Source of the DNA: JAJFUG01 sp964473155
Lineage (GTDB): Bacteria > Gemmatimonadota > Glassbacteria > GWA2-58-10
Length of the DNA: 64,000 nucleotides
Direction: 5' to 3'
Assembly: GCA_964473155.1 (NCBI GenBank)
Contig: CAYYNT010000011.1
Coordinates: forward strand, 1 to 64,000
Shown here piece by piece: positions 25,733-35,720 of this stretch. Under the pieces are notes generated by a model that worked only from the letters and a program-made list of their open reading frames with translations, ran no database searches and was not told the DNA's origin. The position numbers were made by a program, and so were the translations under genes. Position 1 is the first letter of the stretch, and every line of letters starts with the position of its first letter.

Positions 25733-27607
25733 TTACCGGTTGCCGAGGATTTTGAGCAGGGCCAGCAGGTCGAACACATCCACCCGGCTGTCGGAGTTCT
25801 GATCGTACTGTCCGCCCTGGCCGCCGGAACTCAGCGCTTTGAGCAGGGCCAGAAGGTCGAAAACGTCCGTTTTGCTGTCGCCGTTGCAGTCGCCGGGGAG
25901 CCGCTCAGGTTCGGTCGAGGCCAGGAATTTGGCCCCGGACAGGCGGTTACCGGCGTATCGCGAGTCTTTTTCGCTCTCGCAAACATTCAGGCTGAAAGTG
26001 CTTACCCCGTTTCTTTGCACGGTCTTGACCAGGATGCGGTTGAGTCCTTTTTTCACTACCGCATCGACCACGGTGTTCGGCAGATAGTGTGTGCGCGCCG
26101 CCCCGCTGTAACGGTACACCCGCACTCCGTTCAGCCAGACCGACATTTCCTGGCTCGAACCGATCCAGAGCTGCACTGCCGCGCTGTCCGGGCAATCCAG
26201 CCAGGCGAAGCTGTACTGCACGCCGTCCGTGGAATCCCGGCACACCGCGGCCGGATCGATAATATCGTCATAAAAATACAGCGCCTTGCTCCAGCCGTCC
26301 TGCCCCGCGCACGGCGCGGCCGCGGCCTCGCCGCCCAGACGGTCGCTGTCGAGGCCTGTCCCCGGGAAACCGCCCCGGACGGTCCAGACCCGGTTGCTTT
26401 GCCCATAGTAGGGGTAACTCTTATCCGGTTGCGCTGAGGGGCTACTTTTTTCTGATTTGATGAACCGGTCGGCGCACTGTTCGAGCGAACCGCCCACGAT
26501 GCCGATCTTGTCGAGGCCGTTCTGTCCCAGCCCGTACAGGGCGGCCAGGCTGATATGCTCGACATCGTCCGGGTTGATCCCCATCAGGCGCGAGCAGACC
26601 GCGTCCACGCTGACCACGTCGGTCCCGGCCACGATCATGTTCCGCCGCCGCGAGATGCCCGAAAAATACTTTGATTTTTCCTTGCACATGATCGCGTCCA
26701 CCACGGTCAGATCGCAGGGAAGAGCGCGGTGCAGCTCCACTATATTTTTCTGGATATGGTCCGCGGCGTGGTTCAGGCCGATCCCGTTGCCGTTGTAGCC
26801 CCCGTCCTTGGACCAGCCGTAAACCATTCCGGGCAGGATGCCGACCCAGTTCTTGAGGCCTGCGGTCACACAGGTGGTGTGCACTTTCATCACCGGCGCG
26901 TCAATTATGAAATCCGCCTCGACCAGGGTGCGCGGGAGGTAAAAACGGGTCTGGTCCGTTGAAATACGTGGTTCTGGCACGTAAACGCTCACGGTATCGT
27001 CATAATTCAGGTCCACCCAGTCAAAGTCAAGGCCGGGATATAAAACCGAGTCGGCTTTGAGAGATTCAACCATTGACTGGTAACCTGTCATCGCATACCC
27101 GTCCAGCTTCGCCCAGTCCTTCACTCCCGCGGTTCCGGGCCGTGTCCAGCCGCCCGCCGCCTCGGCCACGCGGATGCGGTAATGCGGGCTGTGACGGTAA
27201 AGCATCAGGGCCAGGGCGCGCACAACGCGCCAGTCGGTGTCCACCCCGGTTCCGTTCACGGCTTTGCCCACTTCTCCAGGCTCAACTATGTTCGGCTTGA
27301 TCACTATATCGGTGTCGGCGGGAGTCAGAAGGTTTTCCAGGCCGCCCGCCAGGCGCACCGCGGTCTCGACCATTTCCGCTATCTGCTCGTAGGTCAGGCT
27401 GTCGCTCAGGGACGCCGGATGGCTGAGAGTGCTGTAATTGCTCGGGACAAGGCTTACCGTGCTGCGCTTCTCCGGGTTGTAGCTCAGTTGCGAAAGCTCG
27501 CACCAGCGGGTGTGCGACACGGGCGTCTGCGACCAGATCGCGAAATCCAGTCCGACCAGACCCGTAAGCGCCACGACAATAAGGATCGGGCCGCGTTTTA
27601 TTCTCAT
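25733..27607 (-). CDS. secreted DUF362 protein with C-terminal type I dockerin
   Basis: From ATG 27607 (AAAGGC upstream) the product is 624 residues, with an N-terminal signal or anchor (RGPILIVVALTGLVGLDF). Residues of about 70-360 form a DUF362 domain (DIVIKPNIVEPGE, DAPVMKVHTTCVTAGLKNWVG, VDAIMCKEKS). A beta-sandwich-like region follows at about 430-560 (WSKALYFYDD, VQLWIGSSQEMSVWLNGVRVYRY). The last 50 residues hold two calcium-loop repeats, DCNGDSKTDVFDLLALLKAL and DQNSDSRVDVFDLLALLKIL, a classic dockerin pair. Dockerins dock to cohesins on scaffoldins; no cohesin is visible here. It is divergent from the CocE-type hydrolase. Confidence 0.85.
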   Translation of the reverse strand: MRIKRGPILIVVALTGLVGLDFAIWSQTPVSHTRWCELSQLSYNPEKRSTVSLVPSNYSTLSHPASLSDSLTYEQIAEMVETAVRLAGGLENLLTPADTDIVIKPNIVEPGEVGKAVNGTGVDTDWRVVRALALMLYRHSPHYRIRVAEAAGGWTRPGTAGVKDWAKLDGYAMTGYQSMVESLKADSVLYPGLDFDWVDLNYDDTVSVYVPEPRISTDQTRFYLPRTLVEADFIIDAPVMKVHTTCVTAGLKNWVGILPGMVYGWSKDGGYNGNGIGLNHAADHIQKNIVELHRALPCDLTVVDAIMCKEKSKYFSGISRRRNMIVAGTDVVSVDAVCSRLMGINPDDVEHISLAALYGLGQNGLDKIGIVGGSLEQCADRFIKSEKSSPSAQPDKSYPYYGQSNRVWTVRGGFPGTGLDSDRLGGEAAAAPCAGQDGWSKALYFYDDIIDPAAVCRDSTDGVQYSFAWLDCPDSAAVQLWIGSSQEMSVWLNGVRVYRYSGAARTHYLPNTVVDAVVKKGLNRILVKTVQRNGVSTFSLNVCESEKDSRYAGNRLSGAKFLASTEPERLPGDCNGDSKTDVFDLLALLKALSSGGQGGQYDQNSDSRVDVFDLLALLKILGNR

Positions 27608-27779
27608 TAGTTTGCCTTTCGGTTCCGGCGGACAGCAACAGTCTGCCGGCATGGATTCGATTAAATGGCAAGGGGCGGGATGCATGGTTGTTTTCGAAAC
27701 TGCATTGGCCGCTATAATGTTACACAAAACGCCCGTGTTTGCCAGAAAAATATTGCGCTTGCGGCTGACAGGATTTGTT

Positions 27780-27809
27780 TTGAAACCGTGGAAGCATCCA
27801 TGGTATATT
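27780..27809 (+). promoter_or_regulatory. possible promoter for the CocE-type hydrolase
   Basis: -35 TTGAAA (27780-27785), an 18-base spacer and -10 TATATT (27804-27809), about 90 bases before the ATG at 27901. This part of the 293-base divergent region is AT-rich. No promoter could be assigned by eye to the opposite DUF362 gene. Confidence 0.5.
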
Positions 27810-27900
27810 GAATCGGCTTAACACGGTGGACTCATACCAGACATATTCCTTAGCAGAACCCTGTCTGTCCGCAACCATCCGCTTTATCAGGAGAGATACC

Positions 27901-29631
27901 ATGCGCATGCAAATTGAAGTACGCACAGCGGCGCTCATGTTTTTTCTGTGGCTTCTGGTCCCCGCGGGCTGGCTTGCGGCGGAGTCCTCTCCCGCCGTTC
28001 ACCGGGTGCGCGAGGAACTGGACGTGAAAGTGGAGATGCGCGATGGAGTGCGGCTGTCGGTGAATATCTACCGTCCGGACACCTCCGGATCTTTCCCCGC
28101 CCTGCTGATGCGGTCACCCTACGGTAACGGAGGACCGGGCAACGGCGAGGGACATTTTTACGCCGAACGGGGTTATGCCGTGGTGTTGATGGACACACGC
28201 GGGAGGGGCGAGTCGGAGGGCGTGTTCGATCCGTTCCAGACCGAGACCGCGGATGGAGTCGACACACAGCGCTGGCTGGCGCGGCAGGGCTGGTGCAACG
28301 GCAGGATCGGAACTTTCGGCGGATCGTATGTCGGATACACCCAGTGGCTTCCCGCCGCTCAGGCCGATCCGCACCTGGTGACGATGTTCCCGGTGGTCAC
28401 TTTCTCGGACATGCACGACATGGCCTATTACGGCGGGGCTTTTCGAGTGAGCCTGTTCACCGCCTGGTGCATGGAGATGAGCATACCGTATGCCCTGGAC
28501 TCGAAACGCGGGACCGAGCAGATGCGGAAAATATTCGAGTCCCTGCCGCTGATCGACCAGGACCGTCTGGCAGGCTGGAAAATTCCGTTCCTGCGCGACT
28601 GGCTCTCCCACCCGGAGCGCGACAAGTACTGGGAGCGGACCAGCATGGGGGACGGGTACTCGAAAATACGGGCCTCGGCGTTCAGTGTGGGCGGCTGGTT
28701 CGATATCTGCCTGGACGGGACGCTGAAGAATTTCATGGCCATGACCGCCCCGTCTATCGACCCGGCCGTGCGAGGGGGCCAGCGTCTGCTGGTCGGTCCC
28801 TGGGTGCACAGCATATCGCGGGACGGTAAGACCGGTGAACTGGATTTCGGGAAGGGATCGGCCCAGGATTTTCGTCAGCTTCAGTTCCAGTGGTTCGACA
28901 GCCGTCTCAAGGGGCTGGATTCCGGGATTGACAGCCTGGCTCCGGTGCGGATTTTCGTGATGGGCCGGAATGTCTGGCGCGGCGAGAAGGAATGGCCCCT
29001 GGCCCGGACTCAATACCGTGATTATTACCTGGGCAGCGGCGGCAAGGCCAACACCCGCCAGGGCGATGGAGTCTTGAGCGCGGCTGCTTCAGCCTCGGAC
29101 ACGCCGGACCGGTTCATCTACGACCCGCGCGATCCGGTCATCAGCTCGGATGAGGGGCCGTACGATCAGGCGGCCAAGGAACTGCGCCCGGATATTCTGG
29201 TCTATTCGACCCCGCCGCTGGAGGCGGACCTCGAGGTGACCGGGCCGGTGCGCGCCGTGATCTTCGCCGAAAGCTCGGCCCCGAACACCGATTTCACGGT
29301 CAAGCTGGTGGATGTGTATCCGGACGGCCGGGCGATGAGCCTGTGCGACGGGATAATCCGGGCCTCTTTCCGCGAGCCGGGGAAGAAACCCTCGAACATA
29401 GAGCCGGGGAAAGTCTATGAGTACAATGTCGATCTGTGGGCCACCAGCAACGTGTTCCTGAAGGGCCATCGCATCCGGGTGGAGGTTTCCAGCAGCAACT
29501 TCCCGCGTTTCGACCGCAACCTGAACACCGGCGAAGATTTCGCCACCGGGACGCGGATCGCGAAAGCGGAACAGGCCGTGCACCACGGCAAACGCTATCC
29601 CTCGCGTATCGTGCTGCCGGTGATACCGTAA
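27901..29631 (+). CDS. secreted CocE/NonD family X-Pro-type acyl hydrolase
   Basis: A serine hydrolase of the CocE/X-Pro dipeptidyl-peptidase S15 family. AGGAG eight bases before ATG 27901 fixes the start, giving 576 residues with a Sec signal peptide (FLWLLVPAGWLAAES). The alpha/beta-hydrolase core shows LLMRSPYG, VVLMDTRGRGESEG and the nucleophile elbow GTFGGSYVGYTQW. The Ser in GGSYVG is the likely nucleophile, and LLVGPWVHS carries a candidate catalytic His. The C-terminal jelly-roll domain (from about residue 390; LEVTGPVRAVIFAESSAPNTD, HRIRVEVSSSNFPRFDRN) is complete. It may cleave esters or amides or N-terminal dipeptides outside the cytoplasm. Confidence 0.92.
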   Translation: MRMQIEVRTAALMFFLWLLVPAGWLAAESSPAVHRVREELDVKVEMRDGVRLSVNIYRPDTSGSFPALLMRSPYGNGGPGNGEGHFYAERGYAVVLMDTRGRGESEGVFDPFQTETADGVDTQRWLARQGWCNGRIGTFGGSYVGYTQWLPAAQADPHLVTMFPVVTFSDMHDMAYYGGAFRVSLFTAWCMEMSIPYALDSKRGTEQMRKIFESLPLIDQDRLAGWKIPFLRDWLSHPERDKYWERTSMGDGYSKIRASAFSVGGWFDICLDGTLKNFMAMTAPSIDPAVRGGQRLLVGPWVHSISRDGKTGELDFGKGSAQDFRQLQFQWFDSRLKGLDSGIDSLAPVRIFVMGRNVWRGEKEWPLARTQYRDYYLGSGGKANTRQGDGVLSAAASASDTPDRFIYDPRDPVISSDEGPYDQAAKELRPDILVYSTPPLEADLEVTGPVRAVIFAESSAPNTDFTVKLVDVYPDGRAMSLCDGIIRASFREPGKKPSNIEPGKVYEYNVDLWATSNVFLKGHRIRVEVSSSNFPRFDRNLNTGEDFATGTRIAKAEQAVHHGKRYPSRIVLPVIP

Positions 29632-29678
29632 TTATTTGAATGGGAATAACCGGCTACTGGGGGCCAAAAGTCTTAAAT

Positions 29679-29700
29679 GGGGCAAGGCGCGCCGTGCCCC
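29679..29700. repeat. palindrome of the GGGGCACGG family
   Basis: GGGGCAAGGC-GC-GCCGTGCCCC, a 10-bp stem with one mismatch, followed by TACGG. It shares its outer part with 37951-37988 and 44451-44472. It lies in the 202-base gap between the CocE-type gene and the convergent metallo-hydrolase, where nothing else is visible. Confidence 0.5.
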
Positions 29701-29833
29701 TACGGAACTACATTTATTTAAAACGTTTAGCTCATGTGGCAATTCTCAAAAAACAAAAATGTGGGCTTTGGGGACAGCCTCCCGCAATACATGCGTGGTG
29801 AAAACGAGCTTCAGGTTCTGGCGCGCCGGTTTT

Positions 29834-30856
29834 TCATTCTTTCGGCTCGAACCGGTATCGTTCACCCCAGCTCATCACCACGCAGGGACAGTCCACCGCC
29901 TCGATGATCCCATAGGTCTTGGAAAAACTCTCCCGGTGATCCACCGTGTGGCCCAGCTCGTTCTCGTGCCCGGTAATGACCACCCGCGGATTGATTCCGC
30001 GGACCAGGCGGGGCATGTCGGTGGTCCAGCAGTTGGGCAGAAGTATATCCACATGGCGTGATGCGCCCAGGCTGTCGATCCAGGCGCCGAAATCCTCCTC
30101 GTTAGACTGGTCACCTGTATGCATGACCGACACGCCACCGGAGGATATCAGGTGGACATTGTTATGAATGTCCTCGCCTTGGTGACCTTTCAGGGCAATC
30201 CATTCAAGACCGGGTACTTTCACCTCGGGATCCCAGCTCGTGCGGACAAGCTCACCGGATATCGGTTTATCAGCCCAGAGGTCACCTGGAACAAACACCT
30301 TTTTCTTTTCCGCCACCAGAAGGTCAGCTACGCGGTAATCGGCGTGGTCTTTGTGATAGTGCGAGATAAACATCGCATCCACCGCTTTTGCCAGCCGGGC
30401 GATCTGCTCGTAGCTCATGCAGACCTCATCCACGCCGGAGAAGATATCGAAAGCGAAAACAGCCTCGCTGGTCTTCACCACGAACGAATGGTTGTACAGC
30501 TTCCAGACTGTCGCGCCGGCTGTCACCCGTTCGGTTTCAATCTCGTGCAGGGCGCGATCCACGGCGCGCCTGAAATACGCGCCGATCTCGCCGATCCGCG
30601 GGGCCTGCTCCAGGTGCAGCGGGTCATCCAGAAGGTACAGCGCCTGTCGCCGTTTCTCCGGGTCGCCCGTTCCGGGCGGGTTGGTGGACAGGGTTTTCTC
30701 CACGCTCTCCAGGGCCGCGCGCACCCAGGCGTCGCGCTGCGCGGTCAACTGGTCAGCATCGCTGACTGTTCCAGCCTTGCCGGAGCACCCGGACAGCACT
30801 CCCAGGATCACGGCAAGTAAAAACCGCGGAATCAAACCAGGCAGTCTGAGGGTCAT
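29834..30856 (-). CDS. metallo-beta-lactamase-fold lipoprotein
   Basis: A 340-residue lipoprotein with lipobox GVLSGC (Cys24). The N-terminal helical stretch (about 40-105) is unusual for the family. The metal site is complete in appearance: SHYHKDHAD (HxHxDH), then HTGDQS and GHENELGHT. The beta strands between them (VWKLYNHSFVVKT, AVFAFDIFSGVDEV) match the UlaG/RNase-Z-like MBL subgroup. It is probably a periplasmic or outer-membrane-anchored hydrolase; substrate unknown. It lies between other secreted hydrolases. Confidence 0.88.
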   Translation of the reverse strand: MTLRLPGLIPRFLLAVILGVLSGCSGKAGTVSDADQLTAQRDAWVRAALESVEKTLSTNPPGTGDPEKRRQALYLLDDPLHLEQAPRIGEIGAYFRRAVDRALHEIETERVTAGATVWKLYNHSFVVKTSEAVFAFDIFSGVDEVCMSYEQIARLAKAVDAMFISHYHKDHADYRVADLLVAEKKKVFVPGDLWADKPISGELVRTSWDPEVKVPGLEWIALKGHQGEDIHNNVHLISSGGVSVMHTGDQSNEEDFGAWIDSLGASRHVDILLPNCWTTDMPRLVRGINPRVVITGHENELGHTVDHRESFSKTYGIIEAVDCPCVVMSWGERYRFEPKE

Positions 30857-31083
30857 CTTTCCGTTCTCCTTCCACAGGAGTTTTTTCAGCCGTCATCCGG
30901 GGCGGATCGGCGTTTAAATCGCTTATTCTGTTTAATAACAATCGGACATCTGCCGGGCAAACATAATCTGAATTATCAGCTTGTCAACGCGTAAGGTAAT
31001 AAGAACCGTCTTGCCGGATACTGAAATTCTTTTATTTTGTTCGTATCACGAATCAATTGCCTTTTTAATACTCTATGGTATGC

Positions 31084-31113
31084 TTGAGAGCGGTCACCAG
31101 CCTGAGATAATAT
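31084..31113 (+). promoter_or_regulatory. possible promoter for the Asp-box propeller gene
   Basis: -35 TTGAGA (31084-31089), an 18-base spacer and -10 TAATAT (31108-31113). It is 17 bases from the -10 to the ATG at 31131, so the leader would be very short, with AAGGAG at 31119-31124. Confidence 0.45.
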
Positions 31114-31130
31114 AGAATAAGGAGTTGTGT

Positions 31131-33677
31131 ATGGCGCCCCACAGAAACTGTTTCCATGCTGTTGCAATATTCTGGTTGACTGTCATCGCTCTGATCCCTT
31201 TCAGGAACGTCACCGCCGCGCCGGACCTTTCCTCGGTGCGGTTCAGCGAGGACCTGAACAGCGACGGGCGGGTGAGTTTGATGGATGTTCTGAGTCTCCT
31301 GGTCCGTCTGCGCTCGGATTCGGTGAGTCCGGTGTTCGATTTCAATGGGGACGGCCTTCTGAATCGGTCCGACGCTGTCTTTCTCACCCGCAGTTTTGAC
31401 AGCGGCCAGGTCACTGTCGCCCCCCTGACAGACACCTCGTGGCGCGTGACCGGACCGGGTGGCGGCGGCGGCCAGTTCCTGCCCACGGTCAATCCCGCCG
31501 ATCCATCCAACGTGTTCGAGCGCTGCGACATGACCGGGGCGTATGTCACTTATGACAACGCGCAGTCCTGGCGCATGTTCAACCTGCGGAACGTCATTAC
31601 GGATTTCGAGTTCGACCCCTCGGAGCCGAATACGATCTACGCCGCTTCCAGCATGCTTTTCCGCAGCCGGGACAAGGGGGTGCGCTGGGAAATAGTTTAT
31701 CCAGCGGCCGGAGATATTATCAAGGAGCATATGGAAGGCGACCACGCAGACCACTGGATCGAGACCGCCCAGGGTCAGCCCGAGGGCGAGCAGGCGAGCC
31801 AGGTGGAGAAGGTGCGTGTCGACCCGTCCGACAGCCGTCACCTCTGGATCGTGCATTCCGCTCCCTGGGGGGCTTCGTACTACGTTCTGGTCTCGAACGA
31901 TGCCGGAGCGAGCTGGAGGCGTCTGGTTTCAGGCCTCAACGCCCCGGTGCTGGCCATTTTCCCTGGCTCCTGGTGGGGAAAAGGCGATGAGGCGATTGTT
32001 ATCACCGAGAAGCAGGCCCTGCGTGTTTCGGAGACCAGCGGGCAATCCAGCCAGCTAACTCTCCCGGCTGCCGCGCTCACCATGGCGGATGGGGGCCGGG
32101 ACTCAAACGGCGTGCTGTTTTATGCGCTGGCGGACAACAAAGTGCACCGGAGCACCGACCACGGAGCCACGTGGAGCAATGTCACCAGCAGCGCCCTTAA
32201 CGGCGGATCGTATAACACTCTGGCGGTTTGCATGGGTCAGCCCGCTGTAGTTTACCTCTCCTGCACCGACTTTCCGGGCGGCACATTCGGCATTTTCCGC
32301 AGCGTGGACCGGGGGGCGAAATGGGACTGGGTCTATCATTCGACTTGGAGCGGACTGATCGGCAATAATCTGATCGACAAGGGCTGGCTGGACCAGATCT
32401 ACGGTCCGGGCTGGCGCGGCAATGCACTGTCGATCGGAGTTTGCGCGACAAACAGCGATATCTGCTACGTCACCGACTACGGCGGCACGATCCGCACCCT
32501 GGACGGGGGCAAAACCTGGAACCAGGTGTACTCGAAGAGCAATGCGGATGGGACTTATGCCACCCGCGGACTGGATGTAACCGGCAGCTACACGGTCAAG
32601 TTCGACCCCTTCGACAGCCTGCACATTTTCGCGCCCACAACCGATATCGGCGCGTTCCAGAGTTTCGACGGCGGTAATACCTGGCAGACCGGCATTCAGG
32701 GAGTGCCCGATAACTGGACCAACACCTGCTACTGGATGGAATTCGATCCCGCGGTTAAAGGACGCGCCTGGTCGGCCTGGTCGTACAAGCACGATCTCCC
32801 GCGGGACAAGATGTTCCGCAACGGCTACACCAGTCCAGCCGGCGGGATCATGACCAGCACGGATGCGGGCCGCAACTGGACAAACGCCAGCTCCGGACTG
32901 CCCTCGGATTTCGTGGCCACGCATATCGAGCTGGATGAAAAAAGCCCGTCCGGGAACCGCACTCTCTATGCCTGCGGATTCCGCAACGGGGTTTACAAGT
33001 CGGTCAATAACGGCCAGACCTGGCAGGCGTTGGCCCAGGTCCCAGGAACCAACAAAAACTACTGGCGGCTGTCTCTTCTTCCGAGCGGCAGACTTTTTGT
33101 CCTGGTGGTGCGCGACTGGCAGAACTCGAAGCAGGTGGCGGGTGGATTGTATCGCAGCGATGACGGCGGCTCATCCTGGCAGGCGGTCAGCCTGCCCGAA
33201 CGGGTGAATTTCCCGAATGACCTGATCTACGATCCCGTGGACCCCAACCGTCTTTACCTCTGCGCCTGGCCCTGGATGGATGTGAAGGGGATGGCCAATG
33301 GCAACTACATTGTCGATGAGGTGGGCGGCGGAATGGTGGCTAGCGACGACGGCGGAGTAAGCTGGCGGCGCATTTTCCGCGAGGATGCGCACGCCTACGC
33401 CGCGGCGCTCGACCCGCGCGACAGCAATGTGATCCTGGTCAACACCTTCGACAGCGCGGCTTTCCGGAGCGAGGACCGCGGAGTCACCTGGACCCGCATA
33501 AAAGGCTACAATTTCAAGTGGGGTTACCGTCCCATATTCGACCCCCATCATCCCGGAATGATATACCTTACCACTTTCGGGGGCGGCAATCACTACGGCC
33601 CGGCCCAGGGCGATCCGGCCGCGTTCGAGGACATTTCGAATTTCCAGCTCCGCTGGCGCTGGGGCGATCAGTTCTGA
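31131..33677 (+). CDS. secreted Asp-box propeller protein with N-terminal dockerin-like repeats
   Basis: ATG 31131 has AAGGAG six bases upstream; 848 residues with a Sec signal peptide (about 1-27). Residues of about 35-85 hold two calcium-loop repeats (DLNSDGRVSLMDVLSLLVRL and DFNGDGLLNRSDAVFLTRSF), a dockerin-like pair at the N-terminus. The rest is a long propeller with about a dozen Asp-boxes of the S/T-x-D-x-G-x-x-W kind (RSRDKGVRWE, SNDAGASWRR, STDHGATWSN, TLDGGKTWNQ, SFDGGNTWQT, TSTDAGRNWT, RSDDGGSSWQ, SEDRGVTWTR). Similar double propellers occur in GH74 xyloglucanases and sialidase-like proteins. Activity is unproven. Confidence 0.83.
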   Translation: MAPHRNCFHAVAIFWLTVIALIPFRNVTAAPDLSSVRFSEDLNSDGRVSLMDVLSLLVRLRSDSVSPVFDFNGDGLLNRSDAVFLTRSFDSGQVTVAPLTDTSWRVTGPGGGGGQFLPTVNPADPSNVFERCDMTGAYVTYDNAQSWRMFNLRNVITDFEFDPSEPNTIYAASSMLFRSRDKGVRWEIVYPAAGDIIKEHMEGDHADHWIETAQGQPEGEQASQVEKVRVDPSDSRHLWIVHSAPWGASYYVLVSNDAGASWRRLVSGLNAPVLAIFPGSWWGKGDEAIVITEKQALRVSETSGQSSQLTLPAAALTMADGGRDSNGVLFYALADNKVHRSTDHGATWSNVTSSALNGGSYNTLAVCMGQPAVVYLSCTDFPGGTFGIFRSVDRGAKWDWVYHSTWSGLIGNNLIDKGWLDQIYGPGWRGNALSIGVCATNSDICYVTDYGGTIRTLDGGKTWNQVYSKSNADGTYATRGLDVTGSYTVKFDPFDSLHIFAPTTDIGAFQSFDGGNTWQTGIQGVPDNWTNTCYWMEFDPAVKGRAWSAWSYKHDLPRDKMFRNGYTSPAGGIMTSTDAGRNWTNASSGLPSDFVATHIELDEKSPSGNRTLYACGFRNGVYKSVNNGQTWQALAQVPGTNKNYWRLSLLPSGRLFVLVVRDWQNSKQVAGGLYRSDDGGSSWQAVSLPERVNFPNDLIYDPVDPNRLYLCAWPWMDVKGMANGNYIVDEVGGGMVASDDGGVSWRRIFREDAHAYAAALDPRDSNVILVNTFDSAAFRSEDRGVTWTRIKGYNFKWGYRPIFDPHHPGMIYLTTFGGGNHYGPAQGDPAAFEDISNFQLRWRWGDQF

Positions 33678-33720
33678 TTCCCCGGCGGACTAACCTGATC
33701 AGCCCGCGAGGTGAATCCTG

Positions 33721-35601
33721 ATGGGTTGCAGAAGCTTTCGAATTGCCGTATCAGCGGCGGGAGTGCTGCTGTCCGTAATAATTCTATCCGCCGCCTGCCG
33801 GAATGCCGAGAAAATATCTTCCGGCATTGCCCGGTCCGGAGACGCAGGGCGTTCCGCGGCGCGGGAGGAGGTGCTGCGCCGGGCTGAACAGCACCTGACG
33901 CAGAAGCGCCTGATTGTGGACTACTACCGTATCCATCGCAAGCTGGCCTATCCGCTTCCTGTAACCAGGATCGACAATCCGCCTGTCCCGGTAGAGGACA
34001 GTTTCTCCTATCCCTGGGAGATATGGATGCTCTGGGAGCTTGAGGAGCGGATCAACTGCCTGGGGTTGGCCGCTGAGTGGACAGGTGCTCCCCGTTTCCG
34101 CGAGGCGGCGGTCCAAGATCTGGAAGCCCTGGCCGCATGGGAAAGCTACAATGTCCAGCGCGAGCCGCATCTTTCCGTGGGACATGCGGCGCGGATAATG
34201 TCCCTGGCCCTCGGCGGATGGGACTGGCTGCCGTCAGGGTTGAAAGAAACCCTGGAACAGGCCTGCCGCCGTCTGGTGGACCAGCATGCCGCCTGGCTGC
34301 AAGGACGGCTGGAACTGAAGAGCGTGGAGCAGGTGCTGGCCGCGACTCCCCCGGTGACCCACAACATACCGTTGATAGCCAGCCTGGGGATGTGCATGGC
34401 CGCCCGGAGCTGCGGCCACCCGCTGCGCGACGCCCTGGAGCAGCATTGCCTGGCCCTGGTGCTGGCCGTGCTCGACATGCGAGGGCAGGAACTGACCGAG
34501 GCGGTCTCGTACGATGGGTACATTCTGGATTTCGTGGCCGACTGGCTCGCCAGTGCGCCCGAGGAAAGCCGCCGGGCTGTGCTGAATCACCCGCAGACAT
34601 TCCGCGTGCTGGGTCAGGCGGCCCTGCTCTCAGCGCCCGGCTGCGCCTGGCGGTTTGCCCCGTTCAACGATGTCGAGCCGCGTGAGATGCCGTTTCATGC
34701 GGATGCGCAGGCCAAGTTTCTCCGCTTCCAGGCGGACAGTCTTTCCGCGTGGTACATGCGGCGCTTCCCGCTGGAAATCCTGCGTGCTGAGGGGCTGGCG
34801 GCAATGGATGCCCTGGCATCGCAGGATACCGGCGCTGGATATGCTCCCTCCGCGGGGGCGATCGAGGCCCTGTATGCGCTTGTACTGCGCACGGGCTGGG
34901 AGGAGGATGACCTGGCGGTGGCAGTGTCGGCCTCCAATGCCACGGCTGGTCACATACAGTTTGACAGCGGCTCTCTTGTCCTGGGGACTCGCGGCCGCTG
35001 GCTGATCGACGATCCCGGCTACCAGCAGTACCTGAGCGGCGATGAGCGGGATTTCACCCTGGGGCCGGGGGCGCATAATTATCCGGTGCTGAACGGCCTG
35101 GTCCAGAACGGCCACGGCATGAAACGCCTGCTCTGCTCTCAGGAAAGCGACAGCCTCTGTCATGCCCGGCTCGACCTGACCGGCTGCTATGACAGGTCGC
35201 TTAAGCTCGATCTGGTGAGCCGGGATGTCTGGCTGGCCGGGAAAAACCTGGTTGTCGTGGCCGACCGTGTAAAAGGCAGGGAGTTGAAAGAAATCCGCTA
35301 CACCTGGCAGGGCTGCGCGGAGGCGGCCTGGTGGCCGCGTGACGGGGCCTGGCTCCTTACCGCGGCGGGGGCGGACCTCTGGATTCAGTCGCCGGGGCGG
35401 CCGCTGGACGGCGGCGAGCTGTACCGGCATCCGGGGACCCGCGGCCAGATGTCCCTGCGCAGGGCGATGGAAGCCGGTGATGATAACTGCCTGTGGTGGG
35501 TGTTCAACCTGGACAAAAATCCAGCTTCATGCAGTCTTGACAGCAACGGATTGCGGTTGCGGGTGGACGGTTGGAGGGAGGTTTTCACTTTGAAAGAGTA
35601 G
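33721..35601 (+). CDS. heparinase II/III-like lipoprotein
   Basis: A 626-residue lipoprotein (lipobox ILSAAC, Cys26). Residues of about 50-370 are an all-helical region resembling the (alpha/alpha) toroid of polysaccharide lyases, including THNIPLIASLGMCMAARSCGH with a possible catalytic His. The C-terminal half is beta-rich and carries the heparinase II/III-like block AGHIQFDSGSLVLG, then LIDDPGYQQYLSGDERDF and GAHNYPVLNG. The spacing of N-terminal helices and C-terminal sandwich matches the superfamily. The likely task is cleavage of an acidic polysaccharide at the cell surface. It follows the Asp-box gene by 43 bases. Confidence 0.75.
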   Translation: MGCRSFRIAVSAAGVLLSVIILSAACRNAEKISSGIARSGDAGRSAAREEVLRRAEQHLTQKRLIVDYYRIHRKLAYPLPVTRIDNPPVPVEDSFSYPWEIWMLWELEERINCLGLAAEWTGAPRFREAAVQDLEALAAWESYNVQREPHLSVGHAARIMSLALGGWDWLPSGLKETLEQACRRLVDQHAAWLQGRLELKSVEQVLAATPPVTHNIPLIASLGMCMAARSCGHPLRDALEQHCLALVLAVLDMRGQELTEAVSYDGYILDFVADWLASAPEESRRAVLNHPQTFRVLGQAALLSAPGCAWRFAPFNDVEPREMPFHADAQAKFLRFQADSLSAWYMRRFPLEILRAEGLAAMDALASQDTGAGYAPSAGAIEALYALVLRTGWEEDDLAVAVSASNATAGHIQFDSGSLVLGTRGRWLIDDPGYQQYLSGDERDFTLGPGAHNYPVLNGLVQNGHGMKRLLCSQESDSLCHARLDLTGCYDRSLKLDLVSRDVWLAGKNLVVVADRVKGRELKEIRYTWQGCAEAAWWPRDGAWLLTAAGADLWIQSPGRPLDGGELYRHPGTRGQMSLRRAMEAGDDNCLWWVFNLDKNPASCSLDSNGLRLRVDGWREVFTLKE

Positions 35602-35720
35602 CCGGAGGAGTTTTAGACCGTTTATTATCTGAAATGTACGGCTGGTCTTATTCTCCTCCGAAAGTTCAAAGCTCAGGCTCCAGGATTGATGACCTCCAAC
35701 ATTCAATTAAAGGAGAAAAA

